A stretch of 64,000 bases of DNA from Costus lasius (Eukaryota > Streptophyta > Magnoliopsida > Zingiberales > Costaceae). The translations under genes were made by a program, and so were the position numbers. The notes beneath the pieces were generated by a model. That model made no database searches and was not told the DNA's origin. It was given only the letters and a program-made list of their open reading frames with translations. Position 1 is the first letter of the stretch. The number at the start of each line of letters is the position of its first letter. Shown in pieces: positions 27,082 through 38,292 of the stretch. The stretch spans positions 31,297,439-31,361,438 of the forward strand of contig CM050450.1 of NCBI GenBank assembly GCA_027563935.2, in the 5' to 3' direction.

Positions 27082-27272
27082 TGTGCTCAAGTTGGAGTGG
27101 GAGATGAAGTGAAGGTTTTTCTCTTCTTTAAACCCCACTTTGCTCCCCATTTTATACGAATGATACAGTCACTAGAAAATGCATGGGCAAACATAGGTAA
27201 AGCGGTTGCTGTTGTTAGTGTGCATTACCTAAAGACCAATGGTACCATGTTCATTCATTCATTTGAATAATA
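27082..27272 (+). other. Unrecognised short open frame
   Basis: An open frame of 76 codons runs from 27040 to 27270 across the end of the dispersed repeat. Its second half (VGVGDEVKVFLFFKPHF...) has balanced composition but matches nothing I recognise, and no splice or promoter context supports it. I treat it as chance unless homologs are found. Confidence 0.25.
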
Positions 27273-28150
27273 AAGGCATTGTTAATATCTTGTTGATTAC
27301 TACATGTGTGTTGATGTGAACGATAACATGATGTTGTCCTTGAATATTTATTTTATTTAATCTTATAATTTAGTCCCCAATCAATATACCTTAGTGGATA
27401 AGGAATAGCTTTTTGGTACATATGAGATTGGTATATAGGCTAGTTTGATGCTAGGCATCAATGTAGACACATAGGTACATAAAGCAATAGATGTACTAGC
27501 CCAACCCACTATGAAACTATGACTTGGCTCTCACAAGCCAAGTTCACAAGTAACTAAAGGTGCATTGACCCATAGACTTGAGGTGATCAATAATCACATA
27601 TGATGAGTGACATACTTTCATATAGCCTACCACTTTTACATAACTAGAAAGCCATAACAACTATCATTAGGTATATCATAGTTTATATGTGAAGTACGAG
27701 CGATTAAGAAAAGATTTGCCCATTCCTTCTAAAGAAAGTATGATAATCTAAGGGCCCCTTTCATGGGTGTATGATTGAGAGTGTATAATATATCTAGGAG
27801 ATTGTGTTCTCCTACTCAAGACATCCCCACATGATTGGAATAATAAGTGTGACACACTTATCTAGTCTAGGGTTATCAGAAGGCAAAGGGATTACAATGC
27901 ATATAAGAAAACTTTATTGCTAGATAAGGGTTATGTATTGACAATATTTTCTCATGACTTTGGTAGCATTGGTGCATTGCAAAATACCTCTCACTACTTG
28001 TGATGAGTTATCCAGTTCATCACTACCAACATCATTAGGGACCTACAGGGCTATACACATAGGCACTTGAAAGTCACATTTTGATCAAATAGCCTTGGAT
28101 TGAATTATTGATTAATTCAAACCCATCTAGGACATTCTAGATGGTAGATC
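27273..28150 (+). repeat. Relic LTR of the family-2 lineage
   Basis: The family-2 LTR can be followed block by block. Found in order are GGCATTGTTAATATCTTGTT, CTTAGTGGATAAGGAATAGCT, TGAGATTGGTATATAGGCTAG, CCCATTCCTTCTAAAGAAAGTATGA (27718-27744), the GTGATACACTTATC-like block, CACTACTTGTGATGAGTTATC (27998-28014) and ACCTACAGGGCTATACACA (28043-28061). Identity is roughly 65-70% by eye. It is truncated at the right, and no internal region follows. Confidence 0.7.
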
Positions 28151-28494
28151 AAGGAAAAATTAAATGGATTGTTCATAATGATCAATTTGCAACAGGAATG
28201 GGGCAAGTTGCCATTCTAAGAGATCTGAATGAGCTAATTAGACCTTAGGCCCAATAGGGTGTAGACATTTGTGCCAGAATGCATGGTGTCTAAGAACTAG
28301 AGCCAATGAAGCCTATGAAGGTGGTTAACTATATTGATTATCAAATTTGCATTTCAGTCCTATTCTTTAAACATTATTTATCATGGTCCAAATGTGCAGG
28401 CACTAAGACATAATTTAACACCAATGCAAGATGGAAAAAAAATTAGAAGTATTTGATATTATTTATAATAATGTAATGAAAACATGCATATCAC
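28151..28494. other. Spacer between two LTR fragments
   Basis: About 340 bp of mixed sequence with no reading frame. Parts near 28200-28330 may be decayed LTR 3' sequence. Nothing else is recognised. Confidence 0.4.
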
Positions 28495-29208
28495 AATACC
28501 CAGGTGAGAACCTGATTTAGTCATGAATATGAGATTGGGTGAAAACAAGTGATGACACACTTGTCCAATCAGATATCAGTTTGGCAAAGGGACTATAATG
28601 TATCTGTACCAAGTTGCGATGATGGGGATGTCGATGTCGATATCCATTCTGATGACTTGGGTAGCAGCGATGCACTACTAGGTGTCACTCACTACTTGTG
28701 ATGACCTTAGGTCATCACTGCCAACGTCAGAGGAACCTACAGGGTCGCACACCTTGACACTCGAGTTTTCGTATTGATCGGGTAGCCTTTAGATCAAGTT
28801 ATTGGATAACTCGGATCTATTTGGGAGATTTCGTCAGTGCTAATGGGCCTGATGAGATGGAAGAGAGTTATTGTAGCCAAACTTCATTTTTGGTAGGTTG
28901 ACCTAAAATTGACCATGGTTGGTCACATTTGGATTAGGGTTGCATTGGATTGGATCCAATGACTTAATCAACCCATGTAATGAAGTTTGGGCTAGCTGAT
29001 TACCCAATGAGGCTAAATAACAAGTTGTCATGAAGAGATAATGGGCTAAAAGGGTAAAATGGGGAGAAATCATCCTCATTGACGCCTAAAGGGTATCATG
29101 GGGATAAGTAGGCGCCTAATGCTTCATTAGGAAGCAATTGGCGCCTAGCCCTTGAACCTTGAATGGTATGCTTGCCTCTATGGCAAGTCTTGGGGCTGAT
29201 ATGGCTTG
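28495..29208 (+). repeat. Family-2 copia 5' LTR, left part (truncated)
   Basis: It joins the family-2 LTR at ATACCCAGGTGAGAACCTG, equivalent to about 4836, so its first 565 bp are missing. It continues through AGGGTCGCACACC and TTGGATAACTCGG to GGCTGATATGGCTTG, where copia-2 interrupts it. The GCTTG at 29204-29208 is repeated at 38293-38297. Confidence 0.9.
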
Positions 29209-30902
29209 TGTTGGGGTATGCCCTTAAGGCTAATGTTTGAGGCCTTGGGATTGTATCAGTATCATGTAATAAACTCTTGTGTTTATAAAGGCATGGTTAT
29301 TATTCAGGTTGTTACCTTGTCTGCTGTAATAAGAGTACTACTGAATAATGTCTCAAAGCTGTTCAGCTAGGCTGACATGCAGTAATGTCCTTAGTCGAGA
29401 TATCTTGGTGAACATGAGACAGCCTTGATATGATGGAGACTAATATGTATTCTAATCTTATAGGATGCTTCGAGCATGGAATAAGATGTAGACTCATGGG
29501 TACATTGGATGTACTGGACATACCCTACTAGGATATTCAATTGCTTGTCACAATGTGAATAATCCTTGTATGCTACAAGTGGCACATATCCTTTGACTTG
29601 AGATCACTTGTGTTTCTAAATGATGAATGTCATTGTTTTGAGGTAGTTCAATATCATTTGAAATATAATGGTTATAGACTATCTTGGATAATGATCATGA
29701 GTCAGGTTAGGACACTAGTGATAGATAAAGGATTGCCGTCTCCTAGTTTAAGGAGTGTGATGTTCTAAGGCCCCCCCTATATGAGATGATTGAGAAAGTG
29801 TATGGCCATACCCAGATGACTATGTTCATCTGATCTAATCATGCTCATCGTATTGGAGTTACAGGCTTGACATGCTTGTCCAATAAGAACATCCAGTGGC
29901 AAAGGAAACATGTATGCCTCGTGAAATGGATTCACACTTGTGCTATGATTTGGGTGTAGTCTTGGAAGACTCTTTCCTTTATATCGGGAGACAGTGATGT
30001 GTTGCTAGATACCCCTCACTGATTGTGATAACGTGAGTTATCGTTACCGACATTTAAAGGAAACCCTCAGGGTCGCACAATTTGGTGATATGGCTTACTT
30101 GAGTCAGATCGTGTGGACTGGATTGTTTTGATTCAGTTTAAGGGAGTTTAAACTCTGATTGTATGTGAGATCTGGTCTAATCATGTTTGATTGATTAGGG
30201 CTTGAGATCGGTAAGCTTCGATCGAGAGTGTTGATGCTAGATCGGTGAGATCAAGAGCATCATGAGATGTGTGGTTAGATCTTGAACCTTCATGGTTCAT
30301 ATGAGATTTAGACCATGGCTTGGCTTGGTTCAATTTGGTTCTTAAACCAAATGAGATTGGACCGAATTCAATTGAACCGGTTCACATATGTGAACGCATG
30401 GTTCGAATTGAATTGGCGTTTTGATTTGGTTCTCAAGACATAAGCGCATGTCTTGATGACTTTCCAAATTGGGAAGTCTTGTAACGCCATAACGCCCAAA
30501 AACGCTTGTCTCTCTTGTCTTGTCGCGGTTTTGCTCTTTGGAGTAGAGGGTGGTTGACGAGAAAGAAGAGCTTTCGGCCAAGAAGGAGCGATCATCTCAT
30601 CTCCTCAACACAAAGGACATCTTGGCAATTGTTGCTAGCACAAGAGTTGCGCAAGGAGTAAGTCTTCATCCCTTGTGTGTGTCTTCTTTGGAGGAGAGCC
30701 TTTTCGCCCTCTTGCTTCCAAGGCGCCGTCCAAATCATGGCCATGGTGAGATCTTCTAGATCTTCTCTTGATCTTGATAAGCAAACTAAGTTGATCATAT
30801 AGATATACTTCATGCGATCTATTGAAACCCTAATTCCGCTCATGCTAGTTCTTAGATTATGCATGCTTAGGGTTTGCGCTCCCCCTTGAAGGGGACCCAA
30901 CA
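29209..30902 (+). repeat. Copia-2 5' LTR
   Basis: Length is 1694 bp. It has AATAAA at 29268-29273 and TATAAA at 29284-29289, both within 85 bp of the left end. A perfect GATAAC-GTGA-GTTATC hairpin lies near 30028-30043. A donor-like ATG|GTGAG lies at 30745/30746 near the right end. Confidence 0.97.
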
Positions 30903-30904
30903 AT

Positions 30905-30916
30905 TGGTATCAGAGC
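30905..30916 (+). other. Primer-binding site (initiator tRNA-Met), copia-2
   Basis: TGGTATCAGAGC starts two bases after the LTR end CCAACA, as in copia-1. Confidence 0.95.
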
Positions 30917-32689
30917 ATAGGGTTTTTCAGTATCATCTATATGATTGCTTTGCTGAGGTTGTGATCCATTCATGATGCCATATTGCGCTCACTTCATGCT
31001 TTGTTTTCTTGCGCTTACATGATGTTGTGTGCACATAAGTTTGTTTGCGCTTGTATCATTGCTTGGAGAAGTTTGCGCTTATGCCTAGATCTTTGGTTTA
31101 TCAACATGCAAAGAATGACATGCTAGATATTTGATGTATCTTGTTTATCATAGTGGCGCATGTTACTTGTTTGCGCTTGTTGTAGTTGTTTTTCAAAGAA
31201 AAACCTTACATCTTGCGCGCCTATCACCATAGATCTAAGTGGCGCCTGCTATAATCCCTTAGACGGGTTAGTAGGGTTGAAGGCATCCTCTAGGGAAGAT
31301 CCAACTAGTCTGATCAGACCATCTGACAGCCTAGATGGGTTGACCTGATAGCACCTGTGCGCAAGCACGAGGTGGCTATAGGTTGACTGCATCAAGGGCG
31401 TGTAGCGAGGTCTGGTTGAGACGACTAATGAACACACATGAGTTAGGCCCGGGGTCACACCCGCTTGCCAAAACTCATGAGGGTTGTTCAGCCCTTGTAG
31501 CATGCATGGTTGACCATTAGTTCAACTCGAGTCAGTTAGGACTTGGTGCATGCAAGGGCAGTGGATCTGACTAGCTGGATGAGTGGATCCCTGTTAATGG
31601 ACCGTTGTAAGGTAGTAGGGCTCATAAGAAAATTAAAATTGATGCCAATGGGGTTTTCAAAATTTTATTTTCTTTGTAATGGATCACATGTTGTTTTTGA
31701 TGCCATGATGCATGTTTATTTCATCTTATGTGGGATGCCCTTTTAATGTGTGCTGTGCTGGGGCCTGCGAGCCTGGTAAATTGTAAATAATTATTTTGTG
31801 ATCTGCGAATCACAATTTTAATTTATTTATTGTATATTTGACCTGCGAGCCAAGATAGTCTAGATAGATCAAAATGTATTTTGATTAGACAAGAGCACAC
31901 ATCGCAGAGGCGCATTCAGCTGGTGGGTGCATCTGAGCTGAATTTGGCGCAAGGGCCCTGGGATGGACCTGATGAGATAAAAGACCCATGAAAAGAAAGT
32001 GAAGACTTAAGTAAAATTAAGGTCTCACTTAGGCTATGGGCTTTTACCACATAAGATCAGCATGCTTTCTATTTATTGCTTTTATAATTAGAATTGCATG
32101 AGTTTATCTTCTGACGCGAAACCTCACTGTTCTGACTATCGTTGGAGCCGTGTTGTACCCACTCAGTGGGCACATCCATCTATCTTCAGACGGTGCTGGA
32201 TTACACCTGCGTGTTACAGAGAAGGGATTTATCGCTTCTCGTTGCTCAGCATAGCACGTGGTGGTCCAGGGAGTAGGTCGGGTCAGCTTGACCATGTAGG
32301 CTGCATATGTGGCGCATATGGCAGCACATGGAGGCAGCCATCTGTGGGGTCAGAGACTGTGTTGTACCAACTCAGTTGGCACAGTCTGCTGGATTGCCCA
32401 GATGAAGGGGAATCGCACGGGTTGGCGATTGGCTGGGATAGCCTACCAGAGATTAGTGCTTGTACTCTCTGTGCATCTTATCTCGCCTGAGCGGGACGCG
32501 GAGACCAAGTATGAAATCTGGATCCCATCTCACTAAAAGAGTTCTACTCTTTCGGGCTGTTTTGCTGGATTTTTTAGCCAGATAAAATAGTGAGAAAAAG
32601 AATCTTTCTTAAGTCCTGGATTGATTCTAGACATTGATACTGACCTTGCTGTTCTTGCATTGTTGTAGATACCTGCAGCAACGAACACC
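30917..32689 (+). other. Copia-2 leader with two related hairpins
   Basis: The leader is 1.77 kb. Hairpin 1 is at 32144-32177 (core CCCACTCAGTGGG) and hairpin 2 at 32355-32386 (core CCAACTCAGTTGG within GACTGTG/CACAGTC). An 87-bp deletion relative to copia-1 ends just upstream of hairpin 1. A 3' splice-site-like tract ends in TTGTAG at 32668, 21 bases before the gag ATG. No conserved coding frame is visible. Confidence 0.7.
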
Positions 32690-35600
32690 ATGAGCTTCAA
32701 TGTGCGATCCCTACTGGAAAGGGAGAAGTTTGCTGGGCCAAACTTCTCTGACTGGTTCGGACACCTTGAGATCATTCTTAAGGCTGAGAGGAAACTGTAT
32801 GTCCTCGAGACGGCTGTGCCGCCTCAACCCGCTGCGAACGCCGCAAGGGCGGTTCGTGATGCCTATGAAAAGCACGTCAATGATAGCATTGATGTCGCTT
32901 GCCTGATGCTAGCGTCTATGACGCCACCGCTGCAGCGTCAGCATGAGGATATGTCGGCTATAGAGATTATAGCGAACCTCAAGATGCTGTATGCTGCACA
33001 GGCGAGGACAGAACGCTATAATCTGACAAAGCTTTTCTTTCAGAGCAAACTGGCTGAAGGGAGCCCAGTGGGAGCTCACGTGCTCAAGATGATTGGGCAC
33101 AAGGAGGCTCTGGAGAAACTAGGGCATACCATCAACCAGGAGCTTGCTGTAGACATTATTCTGCAGTCTCTCCCGCCCTCTTTCGATGCGTTCATTATTA
33201 ACTTTAATATGAACAAAATCGATTGTACTCCGGCAGAGCTGCTGAATATGCTCTTGACTACTGAGGAGACTCTGAAGGGAAAGCCTTCAACCTCTGTCTT
33301 AATGGTTCCTTTTAGGAACAAGAAGAAGGGGAAGAAGGGCAAAGCCCCTGTCAAGAACTATAGCAAGGCTCTGAAACAGAAGGTAAAGCGGTCGAAGGAC
33401 AACAGGTGTTTCCACTGTGGCCAGCTGGGTCACTGGAAAAGGGACTGTAAAGCGCTCCAAGGAGATAAGAGGGGAAGCATCGCTTCTGGCTCAGGTATAT
33501 ACGTGACGGAAGTCATGGTTTCATCTTCTTCTATTTCATGGGTGTTGGACACTGCATGTGGAGTTCACATTTGTTCAAATGTACAGGAACTCAAGAGAAG
33601 AAGACAGGTGGGACAGCATGAGGTGGACCTACGCGTTGGAAACGGGGCACGGGTTGCTGCTGTTGCTGTAGGAGACTATTTCATTTCTTTACCATCTGGC
33701 ATTGTATTGGAATTAAACAATTGTTATTTTGTACCGAGTATCACCAAAAATATTATCTCTATTCCTGCTCTTGTCAGGAAAGGATTTGCCTTTGAATGCA
33801 ATATTTCAAAGTGTGTTTTATCTTATGATAATATTGTTTATGGAACTGGTTCAATTAACAATGGGTTATTCATGTTGGACATGGAAAATTTTATACAAAA
33901 CATTGATATTAAGAAAGCCAAGTATGCTGAAGACAGCACCTTGTTATGGCATAGTCGTTTAGGCCATATTAACAAGAAGCGCATTAAGCGGTTGCATGAT
34001 CATGGACTGCTGGGATCTTTCTCCTGTGAGGAGATTGATACATGCAAAGCTTGTTTGATGGGTAAAATGACGAAGTCACCTTTTCCTCACAAAGGTCAAA
34101 GGGCTTCAGGTTTACTTGACCTTATACACAGTGATGTGTGTGGGCCTTTTAGCAAACATGCCAGAGGTGGCTATCAGTACTTCATTACCTTTACTGATGA
34201 TTTCAGTAGGTATGGTTATGTCTATCTTATGAGACATAAGAGTGAATCTTTTAACAAGTTCAAAGAGTTCAAAAATGAAGTACAGAATCAGCTAGGGCGA
34301 AATATCAAGGCACTTCGTTCTGATCGAGGTGGAGAATACTTGAGTCATACGTTTACTGACTATCTGAAGGAGTGTGGGATTATCTCGCAGCTCACTCCGC
34401 CAGGAACACCGCAATGGAATGGTGTGTCCGAGAGGAGAAATAGAACGTTACTTGATATGGTTCGTTCTATGATGAGTCAGGCTACTCTTCCTTATTCCTT
34501 TTGGGGTTTTGCACTGGAAACAGCTGCAAAGGTACTAAACCGAGTGCCATCCAAGGCAGTTTCAAAGACGCCATATGAGTTATGGTATGGGAAACAGCCA
34601 AGCTTGACATTTATTAAGATCTGGGGTTGCGAGGCTTATGTCAAAAAGCTCGCCTCTGGGAAACTGGAGAGCAGATCTGAGAAATGCATCTTTGTCGGTT
34701 ACCCTAAGGAAACTAAGGGTTATTATTTCTACGATCCCAAAGAGAACAAAGTATTTGTTGCTCGGACGGCCATATTTCTTGAGAAGGAGTTTCTTCTGCA
34801 AGAAGCCAGTGGGAGAGAAATAAAGCTGGATGAGAATCCAGAGGATGGACAAAGTAGTCAAGCACATGAGGATGTGCCTGAGCCGGTAGATCAGGTTATT
34901 GAACAACCTGAGGCTCAGATATCACGGGAACCGCGTAGATCGGGAAGGATCCGTCGTCAGCCTGAGCGCTATGACGGAGTCTACATCATTGATAATGATG
35001 AACCCCTTACTTATGCGGATGCGGTCAGTGGACCGGAGTCAGCTAGATGGCTTGAAGCTATGCGAGCAGAGATGGACTCCATGTCAGATAACCAGGTCTG
35101 GGATTTGGTTGATCCGCCTCCGGGAGTAATCCCAATAGGCTGTAAATGGATCTTCAAGAAGAAGATTGACATGGATGGTAACGTGGTTACCTATAAAGGC
35201 AGGCTAGTAGCGAAAGGTTTCAAACAAATCTACGGGATAGATTATGATGAAACTTTCTCTCCTGTAGCCATGTTCAAGTCTATTCGGATTCTTTTCGCGA
35301 TAGCAGCATATTACGATTATGAGATCTGGCAGATGGATGTGAAGACGGCTTTCCTTAATGAAAAACTGGATGAGGATGTGTATATGACACAACCTGAAGG
35401 TTTCACTAATCCAGCAGATCGTCATAAAATATGCAAGTTAAAAAGGTCCATTTATGGACTTAAACAAGCATCAAGGAGCTGGAATATTCGTTTTGATGAA
35501 TCAATCTCTGAGTTTGGTTTCATCAAGAACGAAGATGACCCGTGTGTATATAAGAGGTTTAGTGGGAGCGTGATTACTTTCCTAGTCCTATACGTCGATG

Positions 35601-36574
35601 ATATCTTAATCATTGGAAACGATATTCCTGAACTGCATGCTGTTAAAGCATGGTTAGGAAAATGTTTTCAGATGAAAGATCTAGGAGAAGCAGCCTATGT
35701 GTTAGGTGTGAAGATCTACAGGGATAGATCTAAGAGGCTTCTCGGGCTGTGCCAGAGTACTTACATCGATAAAGTCCTGGAGAGATTCCATTTAGAGAAT
35801 TCTAAAAGAGGATATCTTCCAGTCAGACATGGTCTGAATCTTTCGAAGAGTCAGTGTCCACAAACACAGACTGAGAAAGAGGAAATGGACAATACGCCTT
35901 ATGCTTCGGCTATTGGATCCATAATGTATGCGATGTTGTGTACTCGCCCAGACGTCGCTTACGGGTTAAGCGTGACCAGTCGATTCCAAAGTAATCCAGG
36001 TCAGGCACACTGGATTGCAGTCAAGAACATCTTAAAATATCTGCGGAGGACCAAAGATATGTTCTTGATATATGGTGGTCAGGAAGAACTCAGTATAGAA
36101 GGATATACTGACGCTTCGTTCCAGTCGGACCAGGATGATTTCCGATCGCAATCAGGCTATGTTTTTAGCTTGAATGGTGGAGCAGTGGTGTGGAAGAGTT
36201 TCAAACAGTCAACTGTTGCTGATTCCACAACAGAAGCCGAGTATGTTGCAGCCTCGGAAGCATCCAAGGAGGCAGTGTGGATTCGTAAGTTCGTGAGAGA
36301 ACTTGGTGTTGTTCCTTCAAGTGTCGATCCTTTGGTTATCTTCTGTGATAATACTGGAGCCATCGCACAAGCAAAGGAACCACGGTCGCACCAGAAGTCC
36401 AAGCACATACAGAGACGGTTTCACTTGATCCGGGAGATCATTGATCGTGGCGAGATCAAAATATGCAAGGTTCATACAGACGACAATCTGGCTGACCCGC
36501 TTACCAAGCCTCTGGCACAGCAGAAGCATGAGAAGCACTGTAATAACATGGGTTTGAGGTTACTCAACCATTAG
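32690..36574 (+). CDS. Copia-2 Gag-Pol polyprotein, intact, 1294 aa
   Basis: This is one uninterrupted frame. Gag comes first, ending in a CCHC zinc knuckle C240-C243-H248-C253. The protease motif is LDTAC with Asp287, where copia elements usually have D(S/T)GA, so the Gly is replaced by Ala-Cys. The GAG-pre-integrase/zinc-binding region has H421, H426, C452 and C455. The integrase catalytic triad is Asp482, Asp545 and Glu581, with the exact 35-residue D-E spacing. RT has [11 protein letters not shown] (Asp883) and YVDD at 968-971. RNase H has GYTDASF (Asp1141) and CDNTGAIAQ, ending ADPLTKPLAQQKH...LLNH. The start is MSFNVRSLL, shared by the family. A private change is Gly to Glu in TAFLNEKL just after the first RT catalytic Asp. 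Products would form virus-like particles, copy the RNA and integrate the cDNA. Confidence 0.97.
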   Translation: MSFNVRSLLEREKFAGPNFSDWFGHLEIILKAERKLYVLETAVPPQPAANAARAVRDAYEKHVNDSIDVACLMLASMTPPLQRQHEDMSAIEIIANLKMLYAAQARTERYNLTKLFFQSKLAEGSPVGAHVLKMIGHKEALEKLGHTINQELAVDIILQSLPPSFDAFIINFNMNKIDCTPAELLNMLLTTEETLKGKPSTSVLMVPFRNKKKGKKGKAPVKNYSKALKQKVKRSKDNRCFHCGQLGHWKRDCKALQGDKRGSIASGSGIYVTEVMVSSSSISWVLDTACGVHICSNVQELKRRRQVGQHEVDLRVGNGARVAAVAVGDYFISLPSGIVLELNNCYFVPSITKNIISIPALVRKGFAFECNISKCVLSYDNIVYGTGSINNGLFMLDMENFIQNIDIKKAKYAEDSTLLWHSRLGHINKKRIKRLHDHGLLGSFSCEEIDTCKACLMGKMTKSPFPHKGQRASGLLDLIHSDVCGPFSKHARGGYQYFITFTDDFSRYGYVYLMRHKSESFNKFKEFKNEVQNQLGRNIKALRSDRGGEYLSHTFTDYLKECGIISQLTPPGTPQWNGVSERRNRTLLDMVRSMMSQATLPYSFWGFALETAAKVLNRVPSKAVSKTPYELWYGKQPSLTFIKIWGCEAYVKKLASGKLESRSEKCIFVGYPKETKGYYFYDPKENKVFVARTAIFLEKEFLLQEASGREIKLDENPEDGQSSQAHEDVPEPVDQVIEQPEAQISREPRRSGRIRRQPERYDGVYIIDNDEPLTYADAVSGPESARWLEAMRAEMDSMSDNQVWDLVDPPPGVIPIGCKWIFKKKIDMDGNVVTYKGRLVAKGFKQIYGIDYDETFSPVAMFKSIRILFAIAAYYDYEIWQMDVKTAFLNEKLDEDVYMTQPEGFTNPADRHKICKLKRSIYGLKQASRSWNIRFDESISEFGFIKNEDDPCVYKRFSGSVITFLVLYVDDILIIGNDIPELHAVKAWLGKCFQMKDLGEAAYVLGVKIYRDRSKRLLGLCQSTYIDKVLERFHLENSKRGYLPVRHGLNLSKSQCPQTQTEKEEMDNTPYASAIGSIMYAMLCTRPDVAYGLSVTSRFQSNPGQAHWIAVKNILKYLRRTKDMFLIYGGQEELSIEGYTDASFQSDQDDFRSQSGYVFSLNGGAVVWKSFKQSTVADSTTEAEYVAASEASKEAVWIRKFVRELGVVPSSVDPLVIFCDNTGAIAQAKEPRSHQKSKHIQRRFHLIREIIDRGEIKICKVHTDDNLADPLTKPLAQQKHEKHCNNMGLRLLNH

Positions 36575-36583
36575 ATTAAGTGC

Positions 36584-36593
36584 AAGTGGGAGA
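36584..36593 (+). other. Polypurine tract, copia-2
   Basis: AAGTGGGAGA lies one base before the 3' LTR start at 36595. Confidence 0.9.
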
Positions 36594-36594
36594 T

Positions 36595-38292
36595 TGTTGG
36601 GGTATGCCCTTAAGGCTAATGTTTGAGGCCTTGGGATTGTATCAGTATCATGTAATAAACTCTTGTGTTTATAAAGGCATGGTTATTATTCAGGTTGTTA
36701 CCTTGTCTGCTGTAATAAGAGTACTACTGAATAATGTCTCAAAGCTGTTCAGCTGGGCTGACATGCAGTAATGTCCTTAGTCGAGATATCTTGGTGAACA
36801 TGAGACAGCCTTGATATGATGGAGACTAATATGTATTCTAATCTTATAGGATGCTTCGAGCATGGAATAAGATGTAGACTCATGGGTACATTGGATGTAC
36901 TGGACAGACCCTACTAGGATATTCAATTGCTTGTCACAATGTGAATAATCCTTGTATGCTACAAGTGGCACATGTCCTTTGACTTGAGATCACTTGTGTT
37001 TCTAAATGATGAATGTCATTGTTTTGAGGTAGTTCAATATCATTTGAAATATAATGGTTATAGACTATCTTGGATAATGATCATGAGTCAGGTTAGGACA
37101 CTAGTGATAGATAAAGGATTGCCGTCTCCTTGTTTAAGGAGTGTGATGTTCTAAGGCCCCCCCCCCCTATATGAGATGATTGAGAAAGTGTATGGCCATA
37201 CCCAGATGACTATGTTCATCTGATCTAATCATGCTCATCGTATTGGAGTTACAGGCTTGACATGCTTGTCCAATAAGAACATCCAGTGGCAAAGGAAACA
37301 TGTATGCCTCGTGAAATGGATTCACACTTGTGCTATGATTTGGGTGTAGTCTTGGAAGACTCTTTCCTTTCTATCGGGAGACAGTGATGTGTTGCTAGAT
37401 ACCCCTCACTGATTGTGATAACGTGAGTTATCGTTACCGACATTTAAAGGAAACCCTCAGGGTCGCACAATTTGGTGATATGGCTTACTTGAGTCAGATC
37501 GTGTGGACTGGATTGTTTTGATTCAGTTTAAGGGAGTTTAAACTCTGATTGTAAGTGAGATCTGGTCTAATCATGTTTGATTGATTAGGGCTTGAGATCG
37601 GTAAGCTTCGATCGAGAGTGTTGATGCTAGATCGGTGAGATCAAGAGCATCATGAGATGTGTGGTTAGATCTTGAACCTTCATGGTTCATATGAGATTTA
37701 GACCATGGCTTGGCTTGGTTCAATTTGGTTCTTAAACCAAATGAGATTGGACCGAATTCAATTGAACCGGTTCACATATGTGAACGCATGGTTCAAATTG
37801 AATTGGCGTTTTGATTTGGTTCTCAAGACATAAGCGCATGTCTTGATGACTTTCCAAATTGGGAAGTCTTGTAACGCCATAACGCCCAAAAACGCTTGTC
37901 TCTCTTGTCTTGTCGCGGTTTTGCTCTTTGGAGTAGAGGGTGGTTGACGAGAAAGAAGAGCTTTCGGCCAAGAAGGAGCGATCATCTCATCTCCTCAACA
38001 CAAAGGACATCTTGGCAATTGTTGCTAGCACAAGAGTTGCGCAAGGAGTAAGTCTTCATCCCTTGTGTGTGTCTTCTTTGGAGGAGAGCCTTTTCGCCCT
38101 CTTGCTTCCAAGGCGCCGTCCAAATCATGGCCATGGTGAGATCTTCTAGATCTTCTCTTGATCTTGATAAGCAAACTAAGTTGATCATATAGATATACTT
38201 CATGCGATCTATTGAAACCCTAATTCCGCTCATGCTAGTTCTTAGATTATGCATGCTTAGGGTTTGCGCTCCCCCTTGAAGGGGACCCAACA
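36595..38292 (+). repeat. Copia-2 3' LTR
   Basis: Length is 1698 bp. The extra 4 bp relative to the 5' LTR lie in an 11-C run at about 37156-37167. It ends CCCAACA at 38292, followed by GCTTG. Confidence 0.97.

Larger units (their letters stand above)
29209..38292 (+). mobile_element. Copia-2: complete Ty1/copia retrotransposon with intact gag-pol, 9084 bp
   Basis: It is complete and flanked by the target duplication GCTTG (29204-29208 and 38293-38297). LTRs are 29209-30902 (1694 bp) and 36595-38292 (1698 bp). They differ by about seven substitutions and by a C-run of 7 versus 11. The gag-pol frame is uninterrupted. Compared with copia-1 the leader lacks 87 bp between two CTTCTG repeats near 32108-32113. 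It is nested in a family-2 LTR. This is the one copy in the window that looks capable of encoding all its own proteins. Confidence 0.98.

Noticed and set aside
27040..27270. 76-codon frame near the second dispersed repeat, considered as a host exon
   Set aside because: It begins inside the repeat, lacks splice or promoter support and resembles no family I know. Kept only as an unrecognised open frame.
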